A stretch of 64,000 bases of DNA from CANKHA01 sp963731585. Lineage in GTDB: Bacteria; Pseudomonadota; Alphaproteobacteria; Rhizobiales; Xanthobacteraceae. This document shows positions 47,654-57,884 of this stretch, piece by piece. The position numbers were made by a program, and so were the translations under genes. Below the pieces are notes generated by a model, which saw nothing but the letters and a program-made list of their open reading frames with translations, searched no databases and had not been told where the DNA came from. Location of the stretch: assembly GCA_963731585.1 (NCBI GenBank), contig CAVSWC010000010.1:62001-126000 (forward strand), given 5' to 3'. How positions within the stretch are numbered: the stretch's first letter is position 1; the number at the start of each line of letters is the position of its first letter.

Positions 47654-48320
47654 CTAAGCCGCGCTGGGTTTGCGGCCGGTGGCGCCGAGGCGCTTGTCGA
47701 GATAGGCGCAGACCGATGTCATCAGCGGCTCGATCTTGGCCGTCGAAGAAATGATTGGCGCCGGGCACGACCTTCTGGTCGATCACGATGCCCTTCTGCG
47801 TCTTCAGCTTGTCGACCAGGCCGGTGACGTCCTTGTGCGGCACCACGGCATCCTTGTCGCCATGGATGATCAAGCCGGACGACGGGCAGGGCGCCAGGAA
47901 CGAGAAGTCGTAAAGGTTGGCGGGCGGAGCGATCGAGATGAAACCTTCGATCTCCGGCCGCCGCATCAGGAGCTGCATCCCGATCCAGGCGCCGAAGGAA
48001 AATCCCGCGATCCAGCAGCTGCGCGCTTCCGGGTTGATGGTCTGCGCCCAGTCCAGCGCCGCGGCGGAATCGGACAATTCGCCGGTGCCGTGGTCGAAGC
48101 AGCCCTGGCTTCTGCCGACGCCGCGGAAATTGAAGCGCAGGACCGAGAAATTGCGGTGCACGAAGGCGTAATAGAGCTGGTAGGTGATCTGGTGGTTCAT
48201 GTTGCCGCCGAATTGCGGGTGCGGGTGCAACACGATAGCGAGCGGGGCATTCTTCTGACGGGCGGGATGATAGCGGCCCTCGATCCGTCCCGCGGGCCCC
48301 GTAAAGATAACTTCCGGCAT
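47654..48320 (-). CDS. Alpha/beta hydrolase, dienelactone-hydrolase-like fold (frameshift near the end)
   Basis: Serine hydrolase fold. Start at 48320, MPEVIFTGPAGRIEGRYHPA. Features: IVLHPHPQFGGNMNHQITYQ, NFRGVGRSQGCFDHGTGEL, nucleophile elbow WIAGFSFGAWIGMQ (GFSFG), GLIIHGDKDAVVPHKD (acid) and GANHFFDG (His). One extra C near 47743 replaces the end; the corrected C-terminus is KIEPLMTSVCAYLDKRLGAT with TAG at 47654, giving ~222 residues. The family is widespread in Rhizobiales beside the suf operon; substrate unknown. Confidence 0.83.
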
Positions 48321-48392
48321 CGATCACAACCTCATGGCGCGGGGGCCGCGCGAGCAAGGCTCGCTTGACGGCGGCGTGGGCGCACGTAACTA

Positions 48393-48409
48393 TTGAGAAC
48401 CATTGTAAA
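48393..48409. promoter_or_regulatory. Irr-box (iron control element)-like site upstream of the suf operon
   Basis: TTGAGAACCATTGTAAA matches the published Rhizobiales Irr consensus TTTAGAANNNTTCTAAA at 12 of 14 fixed positions. It sits 143 bp before the iscS-like start and ahead of an operon whose homologues are Irr-controlled. It suggests repression or control by iron/heme status. Judged by eye, not by a scored matrix. Confidence 0.55.
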
Positions 48410-48551
48410 TTTTGGATTCCGCAGGCTGAATTCGCCGCGACAGCGGCGTCTGCAAGGGCGGATTTTTATCACGAGCGGGGGGGCCAAAAGCAAGCTTATT
48501 CGGCCCCGGTGCGGGGGCCGGATACGCTATAGTCGCTCGCAGGATCATGCC

Positions 48552-49724
48552 ATGACCGACCGCGTCTATCTCGACTGGAATGCGACCGCTCCGCTGCGGC
48601 CGGAAGCGCGCGCCGCCATGAGCGCCGCGATGGACCTTGCAGGGAATCCCTCCTCCATCCACGCCGAAGGGCGGGCGGCGCGGCAGCTGATCGAGCGTGC
48701 CCGGGAACAGGTGGCCGCCCTGGTCGGCGCCGAGCCCAAGCTGGTGACCTTCACCTCGGGAGGGACCGAGGCCAATAATCTGGCGCTTACGCCCGCGATC
48801 CAGATTGGCGATCAGAAGACGCCCCGCGACCGGCTCCTGATCTCGGCCATCGAGCATGTCTCGGTACGGGCCGGGGGGCGGTTCGCGGCGGAAGCGCTGG
48901 AGGAAATTCCCGTCACCAGCGGCGGCGCGGTCGATTGCGCGGCCCTGGCTGGCAGGCTTGCCGCCCTGGCGCCGCAGCGCGCGCTGGTTTCGGTGATGCT
49001 GGCAAATAACGAAACCGGCGTTGTTCAACCGATTTCTGAAGTAGCTGCCATCGCACATGAAGCGGGCGCGCTCCTGCATGTGGACGCGGTGCAGGCCGCT
49101 GGTCGTATATATTGCGATATCAATGAATTGAGTGCCGATCTTCTGACGATTTCTGCCCATAAGCTGGGTGGCCCAAAGGGGGCAGGCGCCCTGGTGCGCA
49201 GGGACGAGGCGCTGCATCTGCCGCACCCGCCGATGCGCGGCGGCGGCCAGGAGCGCGGGCTGCGCCCGGGCACGGAGAATGTGGCCGCCATCGCCGGCTT
49301 CGGAGCCGCCGCGGAGGCGGCGCTGCGCGATCTGCCGGCGGACGCCGGCCGCATGACAGCCCTGCGCGAGCGGCTGGAATCGGGGCTAAAGGCGGCTACG
49401 CCGAAGGCCATCATTTTCGGGGCGGATGCCGGGCGGCTTCCCAATACCACCCTGGTCGCCGTGCCCGGGATGAAGGCGGAAACCGCCGTGATCGCACTCG
49501 ATCTTGCCGGTTTCGCCGTCTCCTCAGGCGCGGCCTGCTCCTCCGGCAAGGTGCAGCCCTCGCATGTGCTGGCGGCCATGGGTGCCTCGCCGGAACTGGC
49601 GCGCGGCGGGGTGCGCATCAGCCTTGGCTGGACCACCACCGAGACTGAAATCGATTGTTTCGTCGCTGCTTGGATTAAGGTCGCAGAAGCATTACTTAAG
49701 CAGACACGGGGACTGGCCGCCTAG
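48552..49724 (+). CDS. Cysteine desulfurase, NifS/IscS-like
   Basis: PLP enzyme that releases sulfur from cysteine for Fe-S clusters. 390 residues from the ATG at 48552 (MTDRVYLDWNATAPLRPEAR). FTSGGTEANNLALTPAI (PLP phosphate), ISAHKLGGPKGAGALV (Schiff-base Lys ~res 203), and a C-terminal SSGAACSSGKVQPSHVL with the persulfide Cys (group I type loop). First gene of the suf block, before sufB, the standard Rhizobiales order. A second, SufS-type desulfurase lies downstream. Confidence 0.9.
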   Translation: MTDRVYLDWNATAPLRPEARAAMSAAMDLAGNPSSIHAEGRAARQLIERAREQVAALVGAEPKLVTFTSGGTEANNLALTPAIQIGDQKTPRDRLLISAIEHVSVRAGGRFAAEALEEIPVTSGGAVDCAALAGRLAALAPQRALVSVMLANNETGVVQPISEVAAIAHEAGALLHVDAVQAAGRIYCDINELSADLLTISAHKLGGPKGAGALVRRDEALHLPHPPMRGGGQERGLRPGTENVAAIAGFGAAAEAALRDLPADAGRMTALRERLESGLKAATPKAIIFGADAGRLPNTTLVAVPGMKAETAVIALDLAGFAVSSGAACSSGKVQPSHVLAAMGASPELARGGVRISLGWTTTETEIDCFVAAWIKVAEALLKQTRGLAA

Positions 49725-49830
49725 TGTCCCGAATCCGCAGTTCGCAAAAGGGTGAAAATCCGGGCGCGAGACACGAACCATAACCGACTGATCCAACCCG
49801 CGGGCCTTGACCCCGCAGCGGAGGGAATGA

Positions 49831-51312
49831 ATGCCGGCAGTGCAAGAGACCGTCGAGCAGGTCCGTCGCATCGACGTCGACCAGTATAAGTACGGTTTCG
49901 TCACCGATATCGAATCCGACAAGGCCCCGAAGGGGCTGACCGAAGACACGGTCCGCTTCATCTCGGCCAAGAAGGACGAGCCCGCATGGATGCTGGAATG
50001 GCGGCTGCAAGCCTTCCGCCATTGGCCGACCATGCGCGAGCCGAAATGGGCGCGCGTCAATTACGGCCCGATCGACTATCAGGACCTCTATTACTATTCG
50101 GCGCCGAAGAAGAATCCGCTGCGCTCGCTCGACGAGGTCGATCCGGAAATCCTCAGGACCTATGAGAAGCTCGGCATTCCGCTGCGCGAGCAGGAAATCC
50201 TCGCCGGCGTCGAGCGGCCGGACGGCACGCGCTCGCGCGTGGCGGTCGACGCCGTGTTCGATTCCGTCTCGGTGGCCACGACCTTCCAGAAGGAGCTGAA
50301 GCAGGCCGGCGTGATCTTCATGCCGATTTCCGAGGCCTTGCAGAAGCACCCGGATCTGGTGCGGCAATATATCGGCACGGTGGTGCCGAGCACCGACAAT
50401 TTCTTCGCCACGCTGAATTCGGCGGTGTTCTCCGACGGCTCGTTTGTCTATGTGCCGCCGGGCGTGCGCTGCCCGATGGAACTGTCGACCTATTTCCGCA
50501 TCAATGAGAAGAACACCGGCCAGTTCGAGCGCACGCTGATCATCGCCGACAAGGGCTCCTACGTGAGCTATCTGGAAGGCTGCACCGCGCCCTCGCGCGA
50601 CGAGAACCAGCTGCATGCCGCCGTGGTCGAGCTGATCGCCCTCGACGACGCCGAGATCAAATATTCCACCATTCAGAACTGGTATCCCGGCGACAAGGAA
50701 GGCAAGGGCGGCGTCTACAACTTCGTCACCAAGCGCGGCGAATGCCGGGGCGCGCGCTCGAAGATTTCCTGGACGCAGCTGGAGACCGGCTCCGCCATCA
50801 CCTGGAAATATCCGAGCTGCATCCTGCGCGGCGATAACTCGCGCGGCGAGTTCTATTCCATCGCCATTTCCAATGGCCGCCAGCAGGTCGATAGCGGCAC
50901 CAAGATGTGGCATTTCGGCAAGAACACGACCAGCCGCATCATCTCCAAGGGCATCGCCGCGGGGCAATCGGACAATACCTATCGTGGACTGGTGACCACC
51001 AGCCGCGGCGCCACCGGCGCGCGCAATTTCACCAACTGCAATTCGCTCTTGATCGGGGACAAATGCGGCGCGCATACCGTGCCCTATATCGAGTGCAAGA
51101 ATTCCAAGACGGTGTTCGAGCACGAAGCCACGACCTCGAAGATTTCCGAGGACATCCTGTTCTATTGCCGCCAGCGCGGGCTTTCGGCGGAGGAGGCGGT
51201 GGCGCTGGTCGTCAACGGCTTCGTCAAGGACGTGCTGCAGCAACTGCCGATGGAATTCGCGGTCGAGGCGCAGAAGCTGATCTCGATCTCGCTGGAAGGA
51301 AGCGTTGGTTAG
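49831..51312 (+). CDS. sufB: Fe-S cluster assembly scaffold SufB
   Basis: Central scaffold of the SufBCD complex. 493 residues, unbroken, with GGAGGGA upstream of the ATG. Motifs: EDTVRFISAKKDEPAWMLEW, SVFSDGSF-like NSAVFSDGSFVYVPPGVRCP, YLEGCTAPSRDENQLHAAVV, TKRGECRGARSKISWTQLET, CNSLLIGDKCGAHTVPYIEC, and EHEATTSKISEDILFYCRQR. The Cys in GDKCGAHTVPY corresponds to the conserved SufB C-terminal Cys. Followed after 7 bp by a small conserved ORF, then sufC. Confidence 0.97.
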   Translation: MPAVQETVEQVRRIDVDQYKYGFVTDIESDKAPKGLTEDTVRFISAKKDEPAWMLEWRLQAFRHWPTMREPKWARVNYGPIDYQDLYYYSAPKKNPLRSLDEVDPEILRTYEKLGIPLREQEILAGVERPDGTRSRVAVDAVFDSVSVATTFQKELKQAGVIFMPISEALQKHPDLVRQYIGTVVPSTDNFFATLNSAVFSDGSFVYVPPGVRCPMELSTYFRINEKNTGQFERTLIIADKGSYVSYLEGCTAPSRDENQLHAAVVELIALDDAEIKYSTIQNWYPGDKEGKGGVYNFVTKRGECRGARSKISWTQLETGSAITWKYPSCILRGDNSRGEFYSIAISNGRQQVDSGTKMWHFGKNTTSRIISKGIAAGQSDNTYRGLVTTSRGATGARNFTNCNSLLIGDKCGAHTVPYIECKNSKTVFEHEATTSKISEDILFYCRQRGLSAEEAVALVVNGFVKDVLQQLPMEFAVEAQKLISISLEGSVG

Positions 51313-51319
51313 GTGCGGC

Positions 51320-51550
51320 ATGGACGAAGACCTGAACCAGATGTCGCGCGAGCAGCTCGTTGCCGAGGTCAAACGGCTTCGGGGCGGGATCCGCGGGCAT
51401 CGCGATAGCAGCGGGCAGGATTTGTGCTGGCATCATCCGGCGCTGTGGGGCCTGCTTCCGGAGAAATCCGATCCGCTGCCGCAGGTGCCGCCTTGGCCGG
51501 AATTCATGGCGGGCTGCGTGAGATACCGCCAGTCGCTGGACAGTAAATGA
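51320..51550 (+). CDS. Small conserved protein between sufB and sufC
   Basis: 76 residues from the ATG at 51320 (MDEDLNQMSREQLVAEVKRL). A charged helix is followed by a motif HRDSSGQDLCWHHPALWGLL and a C-terminal WPEFMAGCVRYRQSLDSK. The CxHH-type cluster and the second Cys could bind metal. I recall similar proteins (LCWHHPxLWxLLPE) in Bradyrhizobium, where they are uncharacterised. Placement inside the suf operon, with short gaps on both sides, suggests cotranscription; a role in Fe-S assembly is only inference. Confidence 0.7.
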   Translation: MDEDLNQMSREQLVAEVKRLRGGIRGHRDSSGQDLCWHHPALWGLLPEKSDPLPQVPPWPEFMAGCVRYRQSLDSK

Positions 51551-51577
51551 CCGAAGGTCACACGAGGTAGTGAAGTT

Positions 51578-52336
51578 ATGGCGTTGCTTGAAATCAAAAA
51601 TCTGCATGCCGAGGTAGACGGCCAGAAGATCCTGAACGGGATCGATCTTACGGTCGAGAAGGGGCAGCTGCATGCGATCATGGGTCCGAACGGCTCGGGC
51701 AAGTCGACGCTGTCCTATGTGCTGGCCGGCAAGCCCGGTTATACGGTGACCAAAGGCGAGGTGCTGCTCGACGGCGAGGACCTTCTGGCGATGGAGCCGG
51801 ACGAGCGTGCCGCCAGGGGCGTCTTCCTCGCGTTCCAATATCCGCTGGAAATCCCCGGCGTCGCTACCATGACCTTCCTGCGTACCGCGTTCAATGCCCA
51901 GCGCAAGCGCCGCGGCGAGGCGGAACTCTCCACCCCGGAATTCATCAAGCGGGTGCGCGAGGTCGCGGGCAAGCTCGAGATCGAGCAGGAGATGCTGCGC
52001 CGCGCCGTCAATGTCGGCTTTTCCGGCGGCGAGAAAAAGCGCAACGAGATTTTGCAGATGACGCTGCTCGAGCCGCGGCTGGCGATCCTGGACGAGACCG
52101 ATTCCGGCCTCGACATCGACGCTTTGCGCATCGTGGCCGATGGCGTCAACCGCCTGCGCGACCCCGCGCGCTCCATGATCGTCATCACTCACTATCAGAG
52201 GCTGCTCAATTACATCGTGCCGGACGTCGTGCACGTGCTGTCGAAAGGCCGGGTGGTCAAGACCGGCGGCAAGGAACTCGCGCTCGAACTGGAGGCGCGC
52301 GGCTATGCCCAATATCAGGACGAGGCAGCCGCCTGA
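51578..52336 (+). CDS. sufC: Fe-S cluster assembly ATPase SufC
   Basis: ABC-type ATPase that drives SufBCD. 252 residues, complete. Walker A IMGPNGSGKSTLSYVLAG (~res 35-45), Q-loop LAFQYPLEIPGV, signature VGFSGGEKKRNEILQM (SGGEKKR is SufC-specific), Walker B RLAILDETDSGLDIDALRIV, and switch His ITHYQRLLNYIVPD. GAGGTAGTGA ribosome site. Followed by a palindromic insertion before sufD. Confidence 0.97.
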   Translation: MALLEIKNLHAEVDGQKILNGIDLTVEKGQLHAIMGPNGSGKSTLSYVLAGKPGYTVTKGEVLLDGEDLLAMEPDERAARGVFLAFQYPLEIPGVATMTFLRTAFNAQRKRRGEAELSTPEFIKRVREVAGKLEIEQEMLRRAVNVGFSGGEKKRNEILQMTLLEPRLAILDETDSGLDIDALRIVADGVNRLRDPARSMIVITHYQRLLNYIVPDVVHVLSKGRVVKTGGKELALELEARGYAQYQDEAAA

Positions 52337-52350
52337 TGCGTAGTTATTTG

Positions 52351-52456
52351 TCATTCCGGGACGGCCCGCAGGGCCGGACCCGGAATCCGGATGCAGACAC
52401 GGAGTTCCTGACTGGATTCCGGACTCGTCGCTTCACGGCGTTCCGGGATGACGACA
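52351..52456. repeat. Palindromic repeat element between sufC and sufD
   Basis: Bounded by GTCATTCCGGGACGG and TTCCGGGATGACGAC, with internal complementary blocks CCGGACCCGGAATCCGG and GGATTCCGGAC and a GGCCCGCAGGGCC core. An extended hairpin element sits between sufC and sufD and could form a strong mRNA stem that tunes expression of the 3' genes. Confidence 0.65.
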
Positions 52457-52471
52457 GTAAAGAATGATCCG

Positions 52472-53801
52472 ATGAACGTCGAAGTCAAACCCCTGAAGAC
52501 CGCGGCCGAGCTTGCGCTCGCCAATACCTTTGCCGCGGTGAAGGAGCAACTGCCGGGCGGCGGGCCGGTCGCCGCCTTGCGCGAGGGCGCTTTCCGCAGC
52601 TTTGATGCGCGCGGACTGCCGCATCGGCGCGTCGAGGAATGGAAATATACCGACCTGCGCGCGCTGATGCGCGAGGCCAAGCCGCTGGCCGCGCCGCCCG
52701 ACGCCGCCGCCAAGGCGCGCGCCAAAGCGGCCGCTAGCCCGATCGGCGATGTGGAATGCCGCCGCATCGTCTTCGTCAACGGCGCTTTCGTTCCCGAGCT
52801 TTCCGATCTCGGCGCCCTGGAAAAGGGTCTGACCATCGGCTCGATGGCGGCGGTGCTGGCGAAGGGTGACCCGCTTGTCACGCGGCATCTCGGCAAGGTC
52901 GTCGCCAGCGACGACGCGGCGCTGGCGCTCAATACCGCGCTGATGGGCGATGGCGCTTTCGTGCACGTCGCGGCGGGGGCGGTGGTCGACCGCCCGCTGC
53001 ATCTGGCTTTCATCGGTCCCGATACGGCGGCCTCGGTCTTCACACGCTCGCTTATCGTGATTGAGAAGGGCGCCCGGGTCATGCTGGTTGAGAGCCATGA
53101 AGGCGCGGGGGATACCGACTACCAGGTTAACGCGGCGCTGGAGCTTGTGGTCGGCGACGAGGCGCATGTCGATCACGTCAAGCTCATCGGCGAAGGCGCC
53201 AAGGCGCTGCATGTCTCGACTTTGCTTGCGGCCATTGGCGCGCATGCCCGCTTCAACACTTTTACCTTCACCACCGGCGGCGCGGTGGTGCGCAACCAGA
53301 TGTTCCTTCGCTTCGACGGCGTGGAAACCGTCGCCAGCATCCGCGGCGCCACGCTGTTGCAGAAGCGCCAGCATGCCGACACCACGCTGGTCGCGGATCA
53401 CGTGGCGGTCGGCTGCCGGAGCCGCGAATTGTTCAAGTCGGTGCTCGACGGCGACAGCCGCGCCGTGTTCCAGGGCAAGATCATCGTGCCGGCGCGGCGC
53501 GCAGAAGACCGATGCCAAGATGATGACCCAGGCGTTGCTGCTCTCCGACCGCGCGGAGGCCGACAACAAGCCGGAGCTGGAGATTTTCGCCGACGACGTG
53601 CAATGCGGCCATGGCGCGACCGCAGGCGCACTCGATCAGAACCTGCTGTTCTATCTGAAGGCGCGCGGCATCCCGCAAAAGCAGGCCGAGGCGCTGCTGA
53701 TCCAGTCCTTCGTCGGCGAGGCGATCGAAGGCATCGAACATGCGGGCCTGCGCGAAATGCTGATGGAAGCCGTCGCGGCCCGGCTGGCGGCGCGGACATG
53801 A
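52472..53801 (+). CDS. sufD: Fe-S cluster assembly protein SufD (frameshifted in this read)
   Basis: Partner of SufB in the scaffold. Start at 52472 (MNVEVKPLKTAAELALANTF); an in-frame ATG at 52448 lies in the repeat. N-terminal AFRSFDARGLPHRRVEEWKY, then SLIVIEKGARVMLVESHEGA and RFNTFTFTTGGAVVRNQMFL. One extra G near 53502 (PARR-g-QKTDAKMMTQ) shifts the frame; the continuation has FADDVQCGHGATAGALDQNL, the conserved SufD His/Cys region, and LREMLMEAVAARL. Restored ~443 residues. Confidence 0.94.
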
Positions 53802-53828
53802 GGAAATATTGCACGGCGCCTGTTCTTT

Positions 53829-53856
53829 CACCTCACCCCGCAAGCACGGGGAGAGG
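53829..53856. repeat. Short palindromic element between sufD and sufS
   Basis: CACCTCACCCCG-CAAGCA-CGGGGAGAGG, the CCC/GGG hairpin class also seen at 12055 and within nrdJ. Twenty bases before the sufS start. Confidence 0.55.
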
Positions 53857-53874
53857 GAGAGCGAGGCTGCGATC

Positions 53875-55121
53875 ATGACTCATCCGGCAGTGAGCAACGG
53901 CACCTATGACGTGGAACGCATCCGCTCGGATTTCCCGATCCTGGCGAAACAGATCTATGGCAAGCCGCTGGTCTATCTCGACAACGCCGCCTCGGCACAG
54001 AAGCCGCGCGACGTGCTCGACCGCAGTTACAAGGGCTACACCACCGAATACGCCAATGTGCACCGCGGGCTGCACTTTCTCGCCAATGCGGCGACCGAGG
54101 CTTACGAGGGCGCGCGCGACAAGGTGCGCGGCTTCCTTAATGCCGCGCGGCGGGAGGAGATCATCTTCACCCGCAACGCCACCGAGGCGATCAACCTCGT
54201 CGCCGCCACTTTCGGGCGTGAACGTATCAAGCCCGGCGACGAGATCGTGCTCTCGATCATGGAGCACCATTCCAACATCGTGCCCTGGCATTTCCTGCGC
54301 GAGCGGCATGGCGCGGTGATCCGCTGGGCGCCGGTGGACGACGACGGCAATTTCCTGATCGAGGAATTCGAAAAGCTGCTCGGCCCGCGCACCAAGATGG
54401 TGGCGATCACGCAGATGTCGAATGCGCTCGGCACCATCGTGCCGGTGAAGGAAGTGGTGAAGCTCGCGCATGCGCGCGGGATTCCCGTCCTGGTGGACGG
54501 CAGCCAGGGCGCGGTGCATCTCGACGTCGACGTGCAGGATATCGGCTGCGATTTCTACGTCTTCACCGGCCACAAGCTTTACGGGCCGACCGGCATCGGC
54601 GTGCTCTACGGCAAGCATGAGCATCTCGTGGCGATGCGGCCGTTCAACGGCGGCGGCGAGATGATCCGCGAAGTGTTCGAGGACCGCATCACCTATGGCG
54701 ACCCGCCGCACAAGTTCGAGGCCGGCACGCCGGCCATCGTGCAGGCCATCGGGCTCGGCGCCGCCGTCGATTATGTGACCTCGATCGGCAAGGCGCGCAT
54801 CCGGGCGCACGAATCCGAGCTTGCTCGGCTATGCGCAGGACCGCCTGCGCGAGATCAATTCGCTGCGCGTGTTCGGCACCGCCAGGGACAAGGGCGCGAT
54901 CATCTCCTTCGAGCTGAAAGGGCGCGCATCCGCATGACGTCGCGACCGTGATCGACCGCTCGGGCATTGCGGTGCGGGCGGGCACCCACTGCACCATGCC
55001 GCTGCTGGCGCGCTTCGGCGTCCCCGCGACCTGCCGCGCCTCTTTCGCGATGTACAACACCAAGTCGGAGGTCGACAGCCTTGCGACGGCCTTGATCAAG
55101 GCGCAGGATTTTTTCGCATGA
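53875..55121 (+). CDS. sufS: Cysteine desulfurase SufS (frameshifted in this read)
   Basis: Group II desulfurase that passes sulfur through SufE-like partners to SufBCD. Start at 53875 (MTHPAVSNGTYDVERIRSDF). KPLVYLDNAASAQKPRDVLD, FTRNATEAINLVAATFG, EHHSNIVPWHFLRERHGAVI, VFTGHKLYGPTGIGVLYGKH (Schiff-base Lys). Extra bases at about 54830 (G) and 54925 (G) hide the end: GYAQDRLREINSLRVFG, AIISFELKGAHPHDVATVID and VRAGTHCTMPLLARFGVPAT with the catalytic Cys, finishing ALIKAQDFFA at 55121. Overlaps sufT by ATGA. ~415 residues. Confidence 0.94.
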
Positions 55122-55507
55122 ATGACGACATAAAAGACGCTGCCCCGGCGCTTGCGCCTGCCGAGCCTGCCGAAAACACCTCGGCGCTGCCGCAGGACGA
55201 GCAGGCGCGCCTGACCGACGCCATCGTGGCGGCGCTGAAGACGGTCTACGACCCGGAAATTCCGGCCGACATTTACGAGATCGGGTTGATCTACAAGATC
55301 GATATCGCGGATGACCGCGCCGTGACCGTCGACATGACGCTGACCACGCCGAATTGCCCGGCGGCGCAGGATCTGCCCAAGTCGGTGGAAAACGCCGTCG
55401 CCAGCGTACCCGGCGTCGGCGAGGTGAAGGTCAATGTGGTCTGGGACCCGCCGTGGGACCCGAGCCGCATGAGCGACGAGGCGCGGCTGACGCTGAATAT
55501 GTGGTGA
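55118..55507 (+). CDS. sufT: SUF system maturation factor SufT (DUF59/MIP18 family)
   Basis: 129 residues starting inside the sufS stop (ATGA). An N-terminal Ala/Pro-rich stretch is followed by the MIP18 domain: IVAALKTVYDPEIPADIYEI, GLIYKIDIADDRAVTVDMTL, TTPNCPAAQDLPKSVENAVA with the conserved Cys, and VNVVWDPPWDPSRMSDEARL. Family members assist Fe-S insertion into target proteins. Last but one gene of the suf block. Confidence 0.94.
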   Translation: MNDDIKDAAPALAPAEPAENTSALPQDEQARLTDAIVAALKTVYDPEIPADIYEIGLIYKIDIADDRAVTVDMTLTTPNCPAAQDLPKSVENAVASVPGVGEVKVNVVWDPPWDPSRMSDEARLTLNMW

Positions 55508-55599
55508 CGCTGCGTGCTATCGGCGACGTTGCGTGGCCGCCCAGAAGCATTACATCATAGGCAGGCAGATTCGCTGCCGCCGGCAAAGAGGATGAAGCA

Positions 55600-55986
55600 A
55601 TGGCCGAACTGCGGCCCAGACCCCAGGTGATGCGGCTGACCGATGCCGCCGCCGCGCGCATCCAGGAAGTGATGGCGAAGGCTGACGGCTCGATCACTGG
55701 CGTGCGCGTCGGCGTCAAGAACGGCGGCTGCGCCGGCATGGCCTATACGATGGAATATGCCACCCAGATCGGCCCCTATGACGAGATCGTCGAGGACAAG
55801 GGCGTGCGCATCCTGATCGACCCGAAGGCGGTGATGTTCCTGCTCGGGACCGAGATGGATTTCAAGACCGACAAGCTCGCCACCCAGTTCGTGTTCAACA
55901 ACCCGAACCAGACCTCGGCCTGCGGCTGTGGTGAATCGGTGCAGTTGACGCCGGCGGCTGACGGCGCGCCCGCCGCGAGCCACTGA
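55600..55986 (+). CDS. sufA: A-type Fe-S carrier (SufA/HesB/IscA family)
   Basis: 128 residues. MRLTDAAAARIQEVMAKADG, then first Cys in VGVKNGGCAGMAYTMEYATQ and the C-terminal CxC in NQTSACGCGESVQ, the three ligands of A-type carriers. Ala/Pro-rich tail. AAGAGGA ribosome site. It ends the operon started by the NifS-like desulfurase; a 20-bp tandem repeat array follows. Confidence 0.94.
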   Translation: MAELRPRPQVMRLTDAAAARIQEVMAKADGSITGVRVGVKNGGCAGMAYTMEYATQIGPYDEIVEDKGVRILIDPKAVMFLLGTEMDFKTDKLATQFVFNNPNQTSACGCGESVQLTPAADGAPAASH

Positions 55987-56130
55987 GTCGCGCCGGGCTC
56001 GCACCTGCGAGCCTCTACGACGATCCCGAGCAGCTTGCGCATGGTGGAAGAAGGCCGCGGCAGCGGCGAAGAGGTTGCGTCTGCAAAACGTGACGAACTT
56101 TCAAAAAAATACATGAAGCAAGCCTGAATC

Positions 56131-56250
56131 CCAGCCAAGGGTTTAACGCCTAGGCCAAAGACCTAGCGCCTAGGCCAACGGCCTAACGCGTGGGCCAAAG
56201 GCCTAACGGCTGGGCCAAAGGCCTAACGCCTGGGCCAAAGGCCTGGGCCA
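56131..56250. repeat. 20-bp tandem repeat array, about six units
   Basis: Strict 20-bp period over 120 bp: consensus TGGGCCAAAGGCCTAACGCC. The central three units are nearly identical; the first two and the last are diverged (for example TAGGCCAAAGACCTAGCGCC at 56151). Each unit contains the palindrome GGCC-AAA-GGCC. The array lies between the 3' ends of sufA (plus) and the RNA helicase (minus). No spacers of unique sequence, so it is not CRISPR. Confidence 0.9.
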
Positions 56251-56278
56251 ATGTGCTCACCACTTCGTTTCCGCTGGA

Positions 56279-57635
<1,357 letters not shown>

Positions 57636-57834
57636 GCAACCTCTATGAGGGACCATCCGGGCCCGCGCCGGGAAAACGACGACCAGTAATGGCGGGGGCG
57701 CGACGGTCGAATCCGTGTTCGATCGTACGCAGGGAACATAAGCCCGAAAGGCCTAAAGTCAATGCTGCTGCAGTGCAATAAGTGGAATTAATACTTAATG
57801 TTTTTCGAGAAACCGCGCTAACTGCATCAGCTTG

Positions 57835-57884
57835 CCGGATGACCTTATCCGAAAAACCGGTCCCCACTTTCTGGGATCATCCGG
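57835..57884. repeat. 50-bp dispersed palindromic repeat, copy 3
   Basis: CCGGATGACCTTATCCGAAA, then ACCGGTCCCCACTTTCTGGG and ATCATCCGG, ends inverted (CCGGATGA / TCATCCGG). Same family as 20031 and 40817. It overlaps the 3' end of eutA: the eutA stop (57877-57879) lies inside the repeat. Confidence 0.75.

Noticed and set aside
56131..56250. CRISPR array
   Set aside because: Units are directly adjacent with a 20-bp period and no unique spacers; no cas genes.
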